From Croceicoccus naphthovorans (GTDB lineage Bacteria > Pseudomonadota > Alphaproteobacteria > Sphingomonadales > Sphingomonadaceae): 64,000 nucleotides of DNA. Shown here one piece after another: positions 8,507 through 14,891 of the stretch. Both the position numbers and the translations under genes were made by a program. The notes below the pieces were generated by a model, which saw only the letters and a list, made by a program, of their open reading frames with translations, did not search any database and was not told the origin of the DNA. The DNA lies in the NCBI RefSeq assembly GCF_001028705.1, contig NZ_CP011771.1, positions 1 to 64,000 on the forward strand, read 5' to 3'. Positions within the stretch are counted from its first letter, which is position 1; every line of letters begins with the position of its first letter.

Positions 8507-8535
8507 ATACACGGTGTATTGCAAAATGCAATACA
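8507..8535. promoter_or_regulatory. Double palindromic operator between two antitoxin genes
   Basis: Two overlapping inverted repeats fill the 57-base gap between the divergent starts at 8485 and 8543: ATACAC-G-GTGTAT at 8507-8519, and TGTATTGCA-AAA-TGCAATACA at 8515-8535. The second is a perfect 9-base repeat. Ribbon-helix-helix antitoxins bind such sites, so the DUF1778 protein probably controls both directions. Confidence 0.65.
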
Positions 8536-8542
8536 GGCTAAA

Positions 8543-8923
8543 ATGCGGTCGGACAGATCCATGAGCAATTCGGCATTCTTGAGGGAGGTATCCGACCAGC
8601 ACGGTGTTTCCGCGAGGCGTCTGGCTGCGGCGCTCAGGACCGCAAAATCCGAGCTGGCCATTGCCGCCGGGCTCTCGCCTAATGCGCTTACCAAAGCTGC
8701 GCGCATCGGAAGCGTGGCAACGCAGACGCGGTTGCACGAAATGTGCCGGATCATCGACCGGATCATTCCTTGGGCGGGCAGCGCGCCAACGGCCTTTGCT
8801 TGGTACCGGTCGCAATCGCTGCCATCCTTCGGTGATGCCACGCCTGAAGAACTCGTGCATCAGGGACGGAGCAACAAGGTTCACGCCTATCTCGATCGGC
8901 TGAAAGATGGCGGCTATGCGTGA
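8543..8923 (+). CDS. Orphan Xre/MbcA/ParS-type antitoxin-like protein
   Basis: The chosen start is ATG 8543, giving 126 residues; ATG 8561 is an alternative. The N-terminal part has a helical DNA-binding-like segment (VSARRLAAALRTAKSELAIA). The C-terminus, AFAWYRSQSLPSFGDATPEE and LVHQGRSNKVHAYLDRLKDG, is the MbcA/ParS/Xre toxin-binding domain, in which the W-Y/F and P-L/S-x-x-G-x-T-P-x-E-L-V pattern is typical. A RES-domain toxin normally follows within a few bases, but none is present in 8924-9260. It may be a leftover antitoxin or an anti-addiction protein. Confidence 0.75.
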   Translation: MRSDRSMSNSAFLREVSDQHGVSARRLAAALRTAKSELAIAAGLSPNALTKAARIGSVATQTRLHEMCRIIDRIIPWAGSAPTAFAWYRSQSLPSFGDATPEELVHQGRSNKVHAYLDRLKDGGYA

Positions 8924-9069
8924 TTCTGGGGTCATGTGCTTCGTGCGATCGCACCCTGCCAGCCACTGACAAAACCCGTAACCATTTGATTTGATTTAAC
9001 ATAATTCACATTATCATCCCGAGCGATCTCTGCAATTTAGAGATGTCACCCGGAGCTACAACGACCCAC

Positions 9070-9109
9070 TTATCCCATAAATCCGGGGCACGGTCAGATT
9101 ATGGGATAA
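9070..9109. repeat. Perfect 11-bp inverted repeat upstream of hipBA
   Basis: TTATCCCATAA at 9070-9080 and TTATGGGATAA at 9099-9109 are exact inverted copies separated by 18 bases. There is no T run, so a binding site or a recombination site is likelier than a terminator. The stretch 8924-9069 is AT-richer than its surroundings and shows no gene. Confidence 0.5.
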
Positions 9110-9146
9110 CTTGCGGCGCACCGCCTCATATCGCACCGCTTTGACA

Positions 9147-9259
9147 TTCCCGTTCGGGAATTTGTGCATGAGCTGACGCCAGGCACCACGATGTTATTCC
9201 CGAGCGGGAATAGATGCCTTGAAATCGGCCACAATCGAGCATAACTTCCCGTTCGGTAA
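9147..9259 (+). promoter_or_regulatory. Three HipB-type operators in the hipBA promoter
   Basis: Three copies of a 14-bp palindrome occur: TTCCCGTTCGGGAA (9147-9160), TTCCCGAGCGGGAA (9197-9210) and TTCCCGTTCGGTAA (9246-9259). They are spaced 50 and 49 bases apart, close to whole helical turns. A TTGACA hexamer at 9141-9146 directly precedes the first. The last one ends one base before the chosen hipB ATG. HipB repressors bind several spaced palindromes, so these are probably autoregulatory sites. Confidence 0.75.
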
Positions 9260-9260
9260 T

Positions 9261-9473
9261 ATGGACAGCAATTCACTTGGCCTCCTTGTGCGCCGCGAAC
9301 GCAAGGCACAGAACCTGAAGCAGGCAGAGCTTGCGGCAGTGAGCGGCGTTGGCGTGCGGTTTATTGTCGATCTCGAAGCTGGCAAGCCGACGCTGCAACT
9401 CGGCAAGGTGCTTCAGGTCATCACGACGCTCGGCTGCGAAGTCCAGATCGCCCCGCCTGCGAGCCGGTCATGA
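9261..9473 (+). CDS. hipB: HipB-like antitoxin, Cro/C1-type helix-turn-helix
   Basis: The 70-residue protein starts at ATG 9261 (MDSNSLGLLVRRERKAQNLK). The open frame extends to a TTG at 9219, but that would overlap an operator, so the ATG is preferred. The XRE helix-turn-helix is QAELAAVSGVGVRFIVDLEA, followed by LQLGKVLQVITTLGCEVQIA. It has no recognisable ribosome binding site and the last operator abuts the start, so translation may be leaderless or very weak. It overlaps hipA by 4 bases (ATGA). Confidence 0.85.
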   Translation: MDSNSLGLLVRRERKAQNLKQAELAAVSGVGVRFIVDLEAGKPTLQLGKVLQVITTLGCEVQIAPPASRS

Positions 9474-10711
9474 GCAGCAGGCTCACCGTCTGGTGGGACG
9501 GCCGTGTGGTCGGCGCCCTCTATCTCGACCCCTTCGGCGAAACCCAGTTTGCCTATGATCCAGGCTGGCTGACAGAGCTTCGCGCTCCTGCGCTTTCATT
9601 CTCGCTACCCAAGCAGGTCGAGCCATTCCATCGTCGGGAATGCCAGCCTTTCTTTGGCGGCATTCTGCCCGAGGAAAGCCAGCGTACTGCCATCGCCCGC
9701 GCACTTGGTGTCTCCGCCGACAATGAATTCCGGCTGCTCGAGCATCTCGGCGGTGAAGTGGCAGGCGCTTTGACGCTCCTTCCTGAAGGCGAAGCCCCCA
9801 CTCCCCATAGCGCCGCAGCGCCCAAACCTCTCGATGATGATCGTCTGATCCAGTTGCTCGATCATTTGCCGATGCGTCCAATGCTGGCGGGCGAGGATGG
9901 GTTGCGGCTGTCATTGGCCGGGGCACAATCGAAACTTCCGGTGCTTCTGATCGACAGGCAGGTTGCCCTGCCAGCACCCGGGCAGCCGACCAGTCATATC
10001 CTCAAACCACCGATCACGCGTTTCCCCTGGACGACCGAGAACGAATACTTCTGCATGTCGCTCGCCCGCGCCATCGGCCTTGACGTTGCACCGGTCGAAA
10101 TGCGTACGGTTGGCGATCGTTCATTTCTGCTGATCAGTCGCTATGATCGGACCATCGGTCCGTCAGGCGAACTGGTCCGCCTGCATCAGGAAGACTTCGC
10201 GCAGGCGCTTGGCGTGCCGTCACACCGCAAATATGCGAGCGAAGGCGGGCCGAATTTTCCTGATTGCTTCGCGCTGCTGCGCCGGGCAGCAACCCGTCCG
10301 CCACGCGACATCCTGCGGCTGCTCGATGCGGCAATCTTCAACCTGATCATCGGCAATGCTGATGCCCACGCCAAGAATTTTAGCCTCCTGCACAAGGACG
10401 GCGCGATCGAGCTTGCACCGCTCTACGATCTGCTTTCGACCACGCTTTACCCGGAACTCTCGCCGAAGCTCGCGATGAAGATTGGCGGGAAGCACCTCCT
10501 CAACGAACTCGAGCCGCGTCATTGGGACAAGTTCGCTGTCGATTGCGGGCTTGGCGCCCCGTTCGTGCGGACCCGGATCAGGCAATTGTGTGAGGCTGTC
10601 ATTGCCGGCCTGGACAACGAATTTACTGGCCCTACTTGGGCGGCAGATGGATTCGTCCCTGTCATCGCGCTTGTCCGTGAGCGCGCCGGGCTGCTCGGTG
10701 GGAAGTTGTGA
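9470..10711 (+). CDS. hipA: HipA serine/threonine kinase toxin
   Basis: The protein has 413 residues, normal for HipA. The N-terminal subdomain (residues 1-100) has TVWWDGRVVGALYLDPFGET and QPFFGGILPEE. The phosphate-binding loop SLAGAQSKLPVLL lies near residue 150 and includes the position of the autophosphorylated serine. The catalytic NADAHAKN is at 296-303, and the metal-binding ELAPLYDLLST follows. HipA kinases phosphorylate tRNA synthetases and cause growth arrest. It is translationally coupled to hipB. A 21-base-plus tail region without genes follows. Confidence 0.9.
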   Translation: MSSRLTVWWDGRVVGALYLDPFGETQFAYDPGWLTELRAPALSFSLPKQVEPFHRRECQPFFGGILPEESQRTAIARALGVSADNEFRLLEHLGGEVAGALTLLPEGEAPTPHSAAAPKPLDDDRLIQLLDHLPMRPMLAGEDGLRLSLAGAQSKLPVLLIDRQVALPAPGQPTSHILKPPITRFPWTTENEYFCMSLARAIGLDVAPVEMRTVGDRSFLLISRYDRTIGPSGELVRLHQEDFAQALGVPSHRKYASEGGPNFPDCFALLRRAATRPPRDILRLLDAAIFNLIIGNADAHAKNFSLLHKDGAIELAPLYDLLSTTLYPELSPKLAMKIGGKHLLNELEPRHWDKFAVDCGLGAPFVRTRIRQLCEAVIAGLDNEFTGPTWAADGFVPVIALVRERAGLLGGKL

Positions 10712-11092
10712 TATTGGCGCGACTCGGAAGCCCGCTCCGAGAAATTGTGCTTTAAGGGGCCGATTTACCGAGAAAACGAGATCTAATAGCCGTTTCATCC
10801 GAGTTTTCGCGATTTAACCTGCCCGTCCGCGCTGAAGCTGCCGGACGTTTTCCGGTCCTTCAGGACCGCGCACTCTTGTTAGAAATATCACCCCTTATTC
10901 CTAACGGAAACGGTCCTCCGACTGCTTCAAAACCATCACTAGATCGTTCATAGATATAGGTTTTGTAACATAAGAATCTGCGGAAAGGTGGCGAACCTGC
11001 TCGTACCGCGCCGCGCCGAATCCAGTGTTCCGTTACCCTGCAAAACGCGAGAACCAATCAACTGCAGGGTAAAGCGGCCTCAATCCTAATCT
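10712..11092. other. Non-coding gap with a perfect 10-bp inverted repeat
   Basis: This 381-base gap after hipA is less GC-rich than its neighbours and has no convincing gene; a 65-codon minus frame at 10860-11057 is not coding-like. TTACCCTGCA at 11033-11042 and TGCAGGGTAA at 11063-11072 form an exact inverted repeat with a 20-base loop. It lies just past the stop of the minus-strand gene at 11093 and may serve as that gene's terminator. Confidence 0.45.
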
Positions 11093-11374
11093 TTACGGCG
11101 TGCGATCATCTGCCTCGCCGGCATTTGCCTGATCGAGCAGGTCCATAAACGTGCGCGCCGCGTCGCCGTCTTGCGGGTCCTTGAACGCCACATCGAGATT
11201 CGGCGCCGAACCCAGCATGTAGAGCAGCGACCACATGGCGAACCTGCGTCCCTTGTCGGTCTCAAGCCCAAACTCGACCCGCATGCGCTCGATCCCGCTG
11301 GCAAGCCCTTCGGGCGAAACCGCACCGAGATCATCGGTTCCGAAAAAGCGCCGCATCTGGTCGTCGAATTCCAT
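11093..11374 (-). CDS. Small hypothetical plasmid protein (93 aa)
   Basis: The preferred start is ATG 11374 (MEFDDQMRRFFGTDDLGAVS), because the in-frame extension to 11575 is low-quality Arg/Gly-rich sequence. The rest reads GIERMRVEFGLETDKGRRFA, then WSLLYMLGSAPNLDVAFKDP and RTFMDLLDQANAGEADDRTP. It is acidic and helical with no recognised domain. It reads away from the DUF2493 gene, and the hairpin at 11621-11666 lies upstream of it. Confidence 0.55.
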   Translation of the reverse strand: MEFDDQMRRFFGTDDLGAVSPEGLASGIERMRVEFGLETDKGRRFAMWSLLYMLGSAPNLDVAFKDPQDGDAARTFMDLLDQANAGEADDRTP

Positions 11375-11620
11375 GGCCCTGCTTCGACAAGGTTGAGCGG
11401 CCCGGTCAAGTTGGACGCACTCGGTCCCGCGCGACCTGCAGCCGCGCTCCTGCGGGTGCGGTGCTTTTCGCTTTGGGCCGCCGGCACTCTTGCCTCCGGC
11501 TCCGTCGCCGTCCCGCGCCCGTGCGATGCACCGGGCCACGCGCCGACTGACTTGCTCCGGCAAGGGGTCCGTCATTTGCAGGTGGGCCGCAACCGAGGCT
11601 GCGGCTAGGCAAGGGCTGAG

Positions 11621-11666
11621 TTTTGCGGTTAACCCCGAACACCCACATGGGGGTTCGGGGGCAAAA
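11621..11666. promoter_or_regulatory. Long two-part hairpin between divergent genes
   Basis: The outer arms TTTTGC (11621-11626) and GCAAAA (11661-11666) enclose the inner arms CCCCGAAC (11633-11640) and GTTCGGGG (11653-11660). It lies in the 563-base gap between the 11093 and 11938 genes. It could be a bidirectional terminator or a regulatory fold. Confidence 0.5.
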
Positions 11667-11732
11667 CCGTAATCTCTCTCTCATTTCGGTGGCTGAGCGA
11701 AATCAGCATCGCCATAGCATGACGCCTGGGAG

Positions 11733-11826
11733 ATTGGCGGCCGTCAAGGATCGCGGGTGCCCCCCGATTTTGGCTTGCTGCGGCTAGCGCCTTGCGAGCA
11801 AAAATCGGCTCCCCCCACGCCCGCGA
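11733..11826 (+). promoter_or_regulatory. Structured leader element, copy A
   Basis: This stretch shares a block pattern with copy B at 13287-13370: ATTGGC, then GCGTCAAG or GCCGTCAAG, a C-run, a T-run, a hairpin, then AAAAATCGGCTCCCCC and GCCCGCG. The hairpin here pairs CCGATTTT (11764-11771) with AAAATCGG (11801-11808). It lies about 110 bases before the DUF2493 start. Confidence 0.5.
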
Positions 11827-11937
11827 CACGCGGCAGCAGCGCGTGCGCGCCGCCGTCCCTGACTGCCTGACTCCGGCGTCCTTCCGATGGGCATCTTTCA
11901 TCAGCGTGATGAGAGAAAATTCCTTTTGGAGGTTATC

Positions 11938-12993
11938 ATGACGGACCGTTTCTCGAACTTCGCCGACCTTGCCGAACACTATGCGCGCGAAATCGCCACG
12001 CCCGACTACGCCCGGGCATTCATGGAGCAGACCGAGATGGCCAAGCTCTCGATCGAGCATGAGCCGAGCGCTGTCGAAATGCCCGACCCCGAGGTGGCGC
12101 AAGCGGCGATCGAGATGATGTTGGCAACGGTCTTCGACCTGTTCCGTGACACCCGGATGGAAGACTTCGCAAGCGAAGTCGCCTGGGGCGTGGCCAACAG
12201 CTTCCATGTCGTCGCCAAGCGCCTCGATGACCGCGAGGATGCGATGGCGAACCGGCTTCAGGAGAAGCTGCGCGAATACGATCCGAGCGAGGTCTATGCG
12301 ACCGACCTTGAGGACCTGACCATGCAGGCCCGCAGCCTTGCCGAATGCCGCGATGCGATGGAGTGCATGCGTGACCATGCCGCACGGATTTACCTAGTCG
12401 AAACCGGTCGGCCCTTCTCGCCGGTGCGGGGCTCGCGGGTCTCGTCCAAGACCAATGCCTCGATGATCGAAGCGCGCGACTATCTCGCGGCACAGAAGGC
12501 GCAGCGGCGCGAACAGTTTGCACCCACCGGCCCCGTCGTGGTGTTTTCGGGCGGACAGCAGTTCACCGACATTGCCCTCGTTGAAGACTATCTCGATGCG
12601 ATCCATGCCCGGGTCCCGTCAATGGCGCTGGCAACGACCGCCCAGAACAAGGGCGCGGACGTGATCGCGGCAGCCTGGGCATCGCGCCACAATGTGCCGG
12701 TTATCCTGTGCAGGCCCGATACCTCGCGGGGACCTTCGGCGCCCTATCAGCGCAACGCCCGCATGCTCGCCTTCAAGCCTGTCGAGGCGGTGGTGTGCAG
12801 CGGCGGCGGCATCCAGGCGAACCTTGCCGACCGGCTGCGTGAAGCCCGCGTTCCCTTGCACATCGTGCGCGATTCTTCGGTCCAGAACGAGGCTCCGGCG
12901 GCGCGGGCCAAAGCGGCAACGCAAGCTGAGCGGCCTGCAATGAAGCGCACGGCATGTGGCACCGTCAATGGCGATGAACTCCCGCCGTTCTGA
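11938..12993 (+). CDS. DUF2493 (SLOG-fold) plasmid protein
   Basis: ATG 11938 has a clear TTTTGGAGG ribosome binding site. The 351-residue protein has a helical N-terminal half (LAEHYAREIATPDYARAFME through DLTMQARSLAECRDAMECMR). The C-terminal DUF2493 domain begins VVVFSGGQQFTDIALVEDYL and continues with ALATTAQNKGADVIAAAWAS, RHNVPVILCRPD and VEAVVCSGGGIQANLADRLR. The GG-x-Q/R-F-x-D start and the late nucleotide-binding segment mark the YspA-like SLOG fold, which probably binds a nucleotide. The function is unknown; it is common on alphaproteobacterial plasmids. Confidence 0.8.
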   Translation: MTDRFSNFADLAEHYAREIATPDYARAFMEQTEMAKLSIEHEPSAVEMPDPEVAQAAIEMMLATVFDLFRDTRMEDFASEVAWGVANSFHVVAKRLDDREDAMANRLQEKLREYDPSEVYATDLEDLTMQARSLAECRDAMECMRDHAARIYLVETGRPFSPVRGSRVSSKTNASMIEARDYLAAQKAQRREQFAPTGPVVVFSGGQQFTDIALVEDYLDAIHARVPSMALATTAQNKGADVIAAAWASRHNVPVILCRPDTSRGPSAPYQRNARMLAFKPVEAVVCSGGGIQANLADRLREARVPLHIVRDSSVQNEAPAARAKAATQAERPAMKRTACGTVNGDELPPF

Positions 12994-13021
12994 GCGGGGC
13001 CTGCTCCGATTGCATCAACCA

Positions 13022-13061
13022 GAAGGGTGTCCAGCCTCACCGCTGGATGCCCTTCTTTTTT
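13022..13061 (+). terminator. Rho-independent terminator after the DUF2493 gene
   Basis: The stem GAAGGGTGTCCAGC / GCTGGATGCCCTTC with loop CTCACC is followed by TTTTTT at 13056-13061. It lies 29 bases after the stop codon. Confidence 0.9.
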
Positions 13062-13286
13062 GTCGATCGGGACGCACACCTTGATGGCCCGGCTCGCTCG
13101 CTTCTTGCCCCGACAGTAACGGCCTGACGGCCTGCTGGCGCCGAAGCATCGTTACTGGCGATGCGGCAACCAGGAACGCCGCGAAGGCTTCGCATCGACC
13201 GGGCAGGCGCTGCCCGCGCGTGGACCACCGGGGTGCTGCCTAACAGGGTTAAACACTCTCGCAGACTTCCAAGCATGATGGCCGCC

Positions 13287-13370
13287 ATTGGCCCGCGTCA
13301 AGAAGGGCGGTTCCCCCAATTTTTGCGCCTGAAGAAGGCGAAAAAATCGGCTCCCCCACCCCCGCTCGCG
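13287..13370 (+). promoter_or_regulatory. Structured leader element, copy B
   Basis: This is the second copy of the element at 11733-11826, here about 90 bases before the 13460 gene. Its hairpin pairs ATTTTTGCGCC (13319-13329) with GGCGAAAAAAT (13337-13347), so the stem is kept while the bases differ from copy A. The conserved tail AAAAATCGGCTCCCCC follows. The gap 13062-13286 shows no gene. Confidence 0.5.
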
Positions 13371-13459
13371 CGGCGGGCCGCGGGCGGCCCGTTCCTGACC
13401 CGGGCCAAGCTCGGCCATCCCGAAGGAGACCTCTTCAATTCCTTTGACAGGAGGCTCAC

Positions 13460-13771
13460 ATGAACGCACTTACCAAGTCCCTCGACATCCCGGCTTTTGA
13501 CCCCATCAGCTATGACGCCGCGGTCCGCGCCGCGACTATCCGCGCCCAGCACAGCTTCTTCGACAGCCACGTGATCGAGAACGACGACGGTTCCTTCAGC
13601 GCCATCGACGAAGGCGACTACAACGCCCTGCCCCAGGACCTGATCGACCGGATCGTCCATTCCGTCCCGGGCATGATGGCCGACGACTTCGACGAAGCGA
13701 ACATCGCCCGCGCCGCAAGCTTCATGAGCGTGGTGATGGATCCAGACTGGGACGCGGATTGCCCGTTCTGA
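13460..13771 (+). CDS. Small hypothetical plasmid protein (103 aa)
   Basis: ATG 13460 follows ACAGGAGGCTCAC, a very strong ribosome binding site. The protein, MNALTKSLDIPAFDPISYDA through DGSFSAIDEGDYNALPQDLI to FMSVVMDPDWDADCPF, is acidic and without a recognised domain. It is probably a single-gene transcript: a structured leader lies upstream (13287-13370) and a terminator downstream (13791-13831). Confidence 0.65.
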   Translation: MNALTKSLDIPAFDPISYDAAVRAATIRAQHSFFDSHVIENDDGSFSAIDEGDYNALPQDLIDRIVHSVPGMMADDFDEANIARAASFMSVVMDPDWDADCPF

Positions 13772-13790
13772 AATGATCATCCGCCGCAGC

Positions 13791-13831
13791 GCCGGAGGGC
13801 ACCGACAAGGGGCTCTCCGGCCCCCTTTTTT
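13791..13831 (+). terminator. Rho-independent terminator
   Basis: The stem GCCGGAGGG / CTCTCCGGC, with an inner AAGGGG / CCCCTT alternative, is followed by TTTTTT at 13826-13831. It lies 20 bases after the 13460 gene. Confidence 0.8.
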
Positions 13832-13898
13832 GCGTGTCCAGATAAAGCGCAGCCGAGGCATCGAGCCCCGGCTGCGCTGGTCTCTGCCGAGACCGGTT

Positions 13899-14126
13899 TC
13901 AGCTTGCCCGCAGGCGCTTCTCCGCTTCGTCCAGGCCGAGCTTTCCAAGAGCGGCGAAGAATGCTTCAACCCTCTCAAACGGAGCCTTGCCGAGTGCTGA
14001 CTTCCTCAACAGTTCGGCCATGGCAACCTGCTCGCTTTCCCGCAGCTTCGCTTCGCGCGCTTCCAGTGCACTCCGCTCCTTTGCGATCGCCTGTCGTTCC
14101 GCTTCAAGACTTCCTTTCCTGGCCAT
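13899..14126 (-). CDS. Small coiled-coil protein (75 aa), possible DUF6437 type
   Basis: The start at ATG 14126 gives MARKGSLEAERQAIAKERSA, a continuous charged helix with Glu/Arg/Ala heptads through EAREAKLRESEQVAMAELLR. A short C-terminal block follows, PFERVEAFFAALGKLGLDEA and EKRLRAS. The architecture resembles small sphingomonad proteins filed under DUF6437, a tentative match from memory. A longer in-frame start at 14177 is possible. Confidence 0.55.
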   Translation of the reverse strand: MARKGSLEAERQAIAKERSALEAREAKLRESEQVAMAELLRKSALGKAPFERVEAFFAALGKLGLDEAEKRLRAS

Positions 14127-14600
14127 GATGATACCTCGTGGGTTGGCGCTGAAACCTCCCGTGCGCGAGGATTCCAAGCAGCGCTGTTAGTGGCAAGCCC
14201 TGTGCCATCGGCCCTGCAAATAAATTGTGCTGCCCGTCCTGTAATCAGCGGCGTTTCTTGGCTCCAGGACAAGCGGTCAAGGCTCGACTCTATGCGCATC
14301 AAAGACCAGAAACCACCCACCAGACACATGGCATCGGATTGAGGGGAAGAGTTGCAGACCGTACACTGCGGTGCAGTTTTAAGAATGGCCAAAAGCAGTA
14401 TGTTTACGCGCAATGCTTCTTGTATTCGGGTATATTACATGCTGGCCAGGAGCTTCTGAAGCGGCAGAACTACGCCATTTCGGGCGTAATACGATGTGAT
14501 ACGCCCCGCTGCCTGCGACCTTTCGCTTGCCACCCTCTTTGCGATAGCCTAAATTCTCCCTCGCGCAATTCCCGCCAGGCCCTTTTCGAAGGGGTTGGCG
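14127..14600. other. Non-coding region upstream of the mobilisation genes; candidate oriT
   Basis: No convincing gene lies in these 474 bases, and the GC content falls. It carries several short inverted repeats, including ACTGC-GGT-GCAGT near 14365 and ACGCC-ATTTC-GGGCGT near 14472-14488. An AT-rich promoter-like stretch with TTGTATTCGGGTATATTACA lies near 14422-14441. Its place directly before the ribbon-helix-helix, traD and traI genes is where MobF plasmids often keep oriT, but no nic site can be assigned from sequence alone. Confidence 0.35.
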
Positions 14601-14891
14601 ATGACAGATACGGTTCTGATTTCGGTGCGGTTGCCGCAGCCGATTGCCGAAGCGGCCAAGGCCGCTGCCGAAGCGCAAAAGACCTCCCGCTCCAATCTCG
14701 TGCGAATCGCGCTTGAACATTTTCTCGATGGCGTCGCGGGCGCTTCCGAACTCGACCGGCGGCGGCAATTCTCGCTCGAGTATCTCTTCCTCGCGCTCGA
14801 CCTCATTATCCAGCGCCAATATACCGATGTGCACGGCGAACTTCTCGCCGAAGCCGAGGCCCGGATGGAGGCGCTTTGTGGCGCGGCCTGA
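14601..14891 (+). CDS. Ribbon-helix-helix protein, probable relaxosome accessory factor
   Basis: ATG 14601 starts MTDTVLISVRLPQPIAEAAK, a beta strand plus helix of the MetJ/Arc (CopG) fold, followed by AEAQKTSRSNLVRIALEHFL, with the turn at TSRSN. The C-terminal helix reads QFSLEYLFLALDLIIQRQYT. At 96 residues it fits small TraY/TraM-like accessory proteins that bind oriT and recruit the relaxase or coupling protein. It overlaps traD by 14 bases. The role is inferred from position. Confidence 0.7.
   Translation: MTDTVLISVRLPQPIAEAAKAAAEAQKTSRSNLVRIALEHFLDGVAGASELDRRRQFSLEYLFLALDLIIQRQYTDVHGELLAEAEARMEALCGAA

Noticed and set aside
8924..9260. A RES-domain toxin gene after the Xre/MbcA-like antitoxin
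   Set aside because: All frames were read and none gives a coding-like protein; only inverted repeats and hip operators are present.
10860..11057. 65-codon minus-strand frame after hipA
   Set aside because: No ribosome binding site, odd composition and no neighbour coupling.
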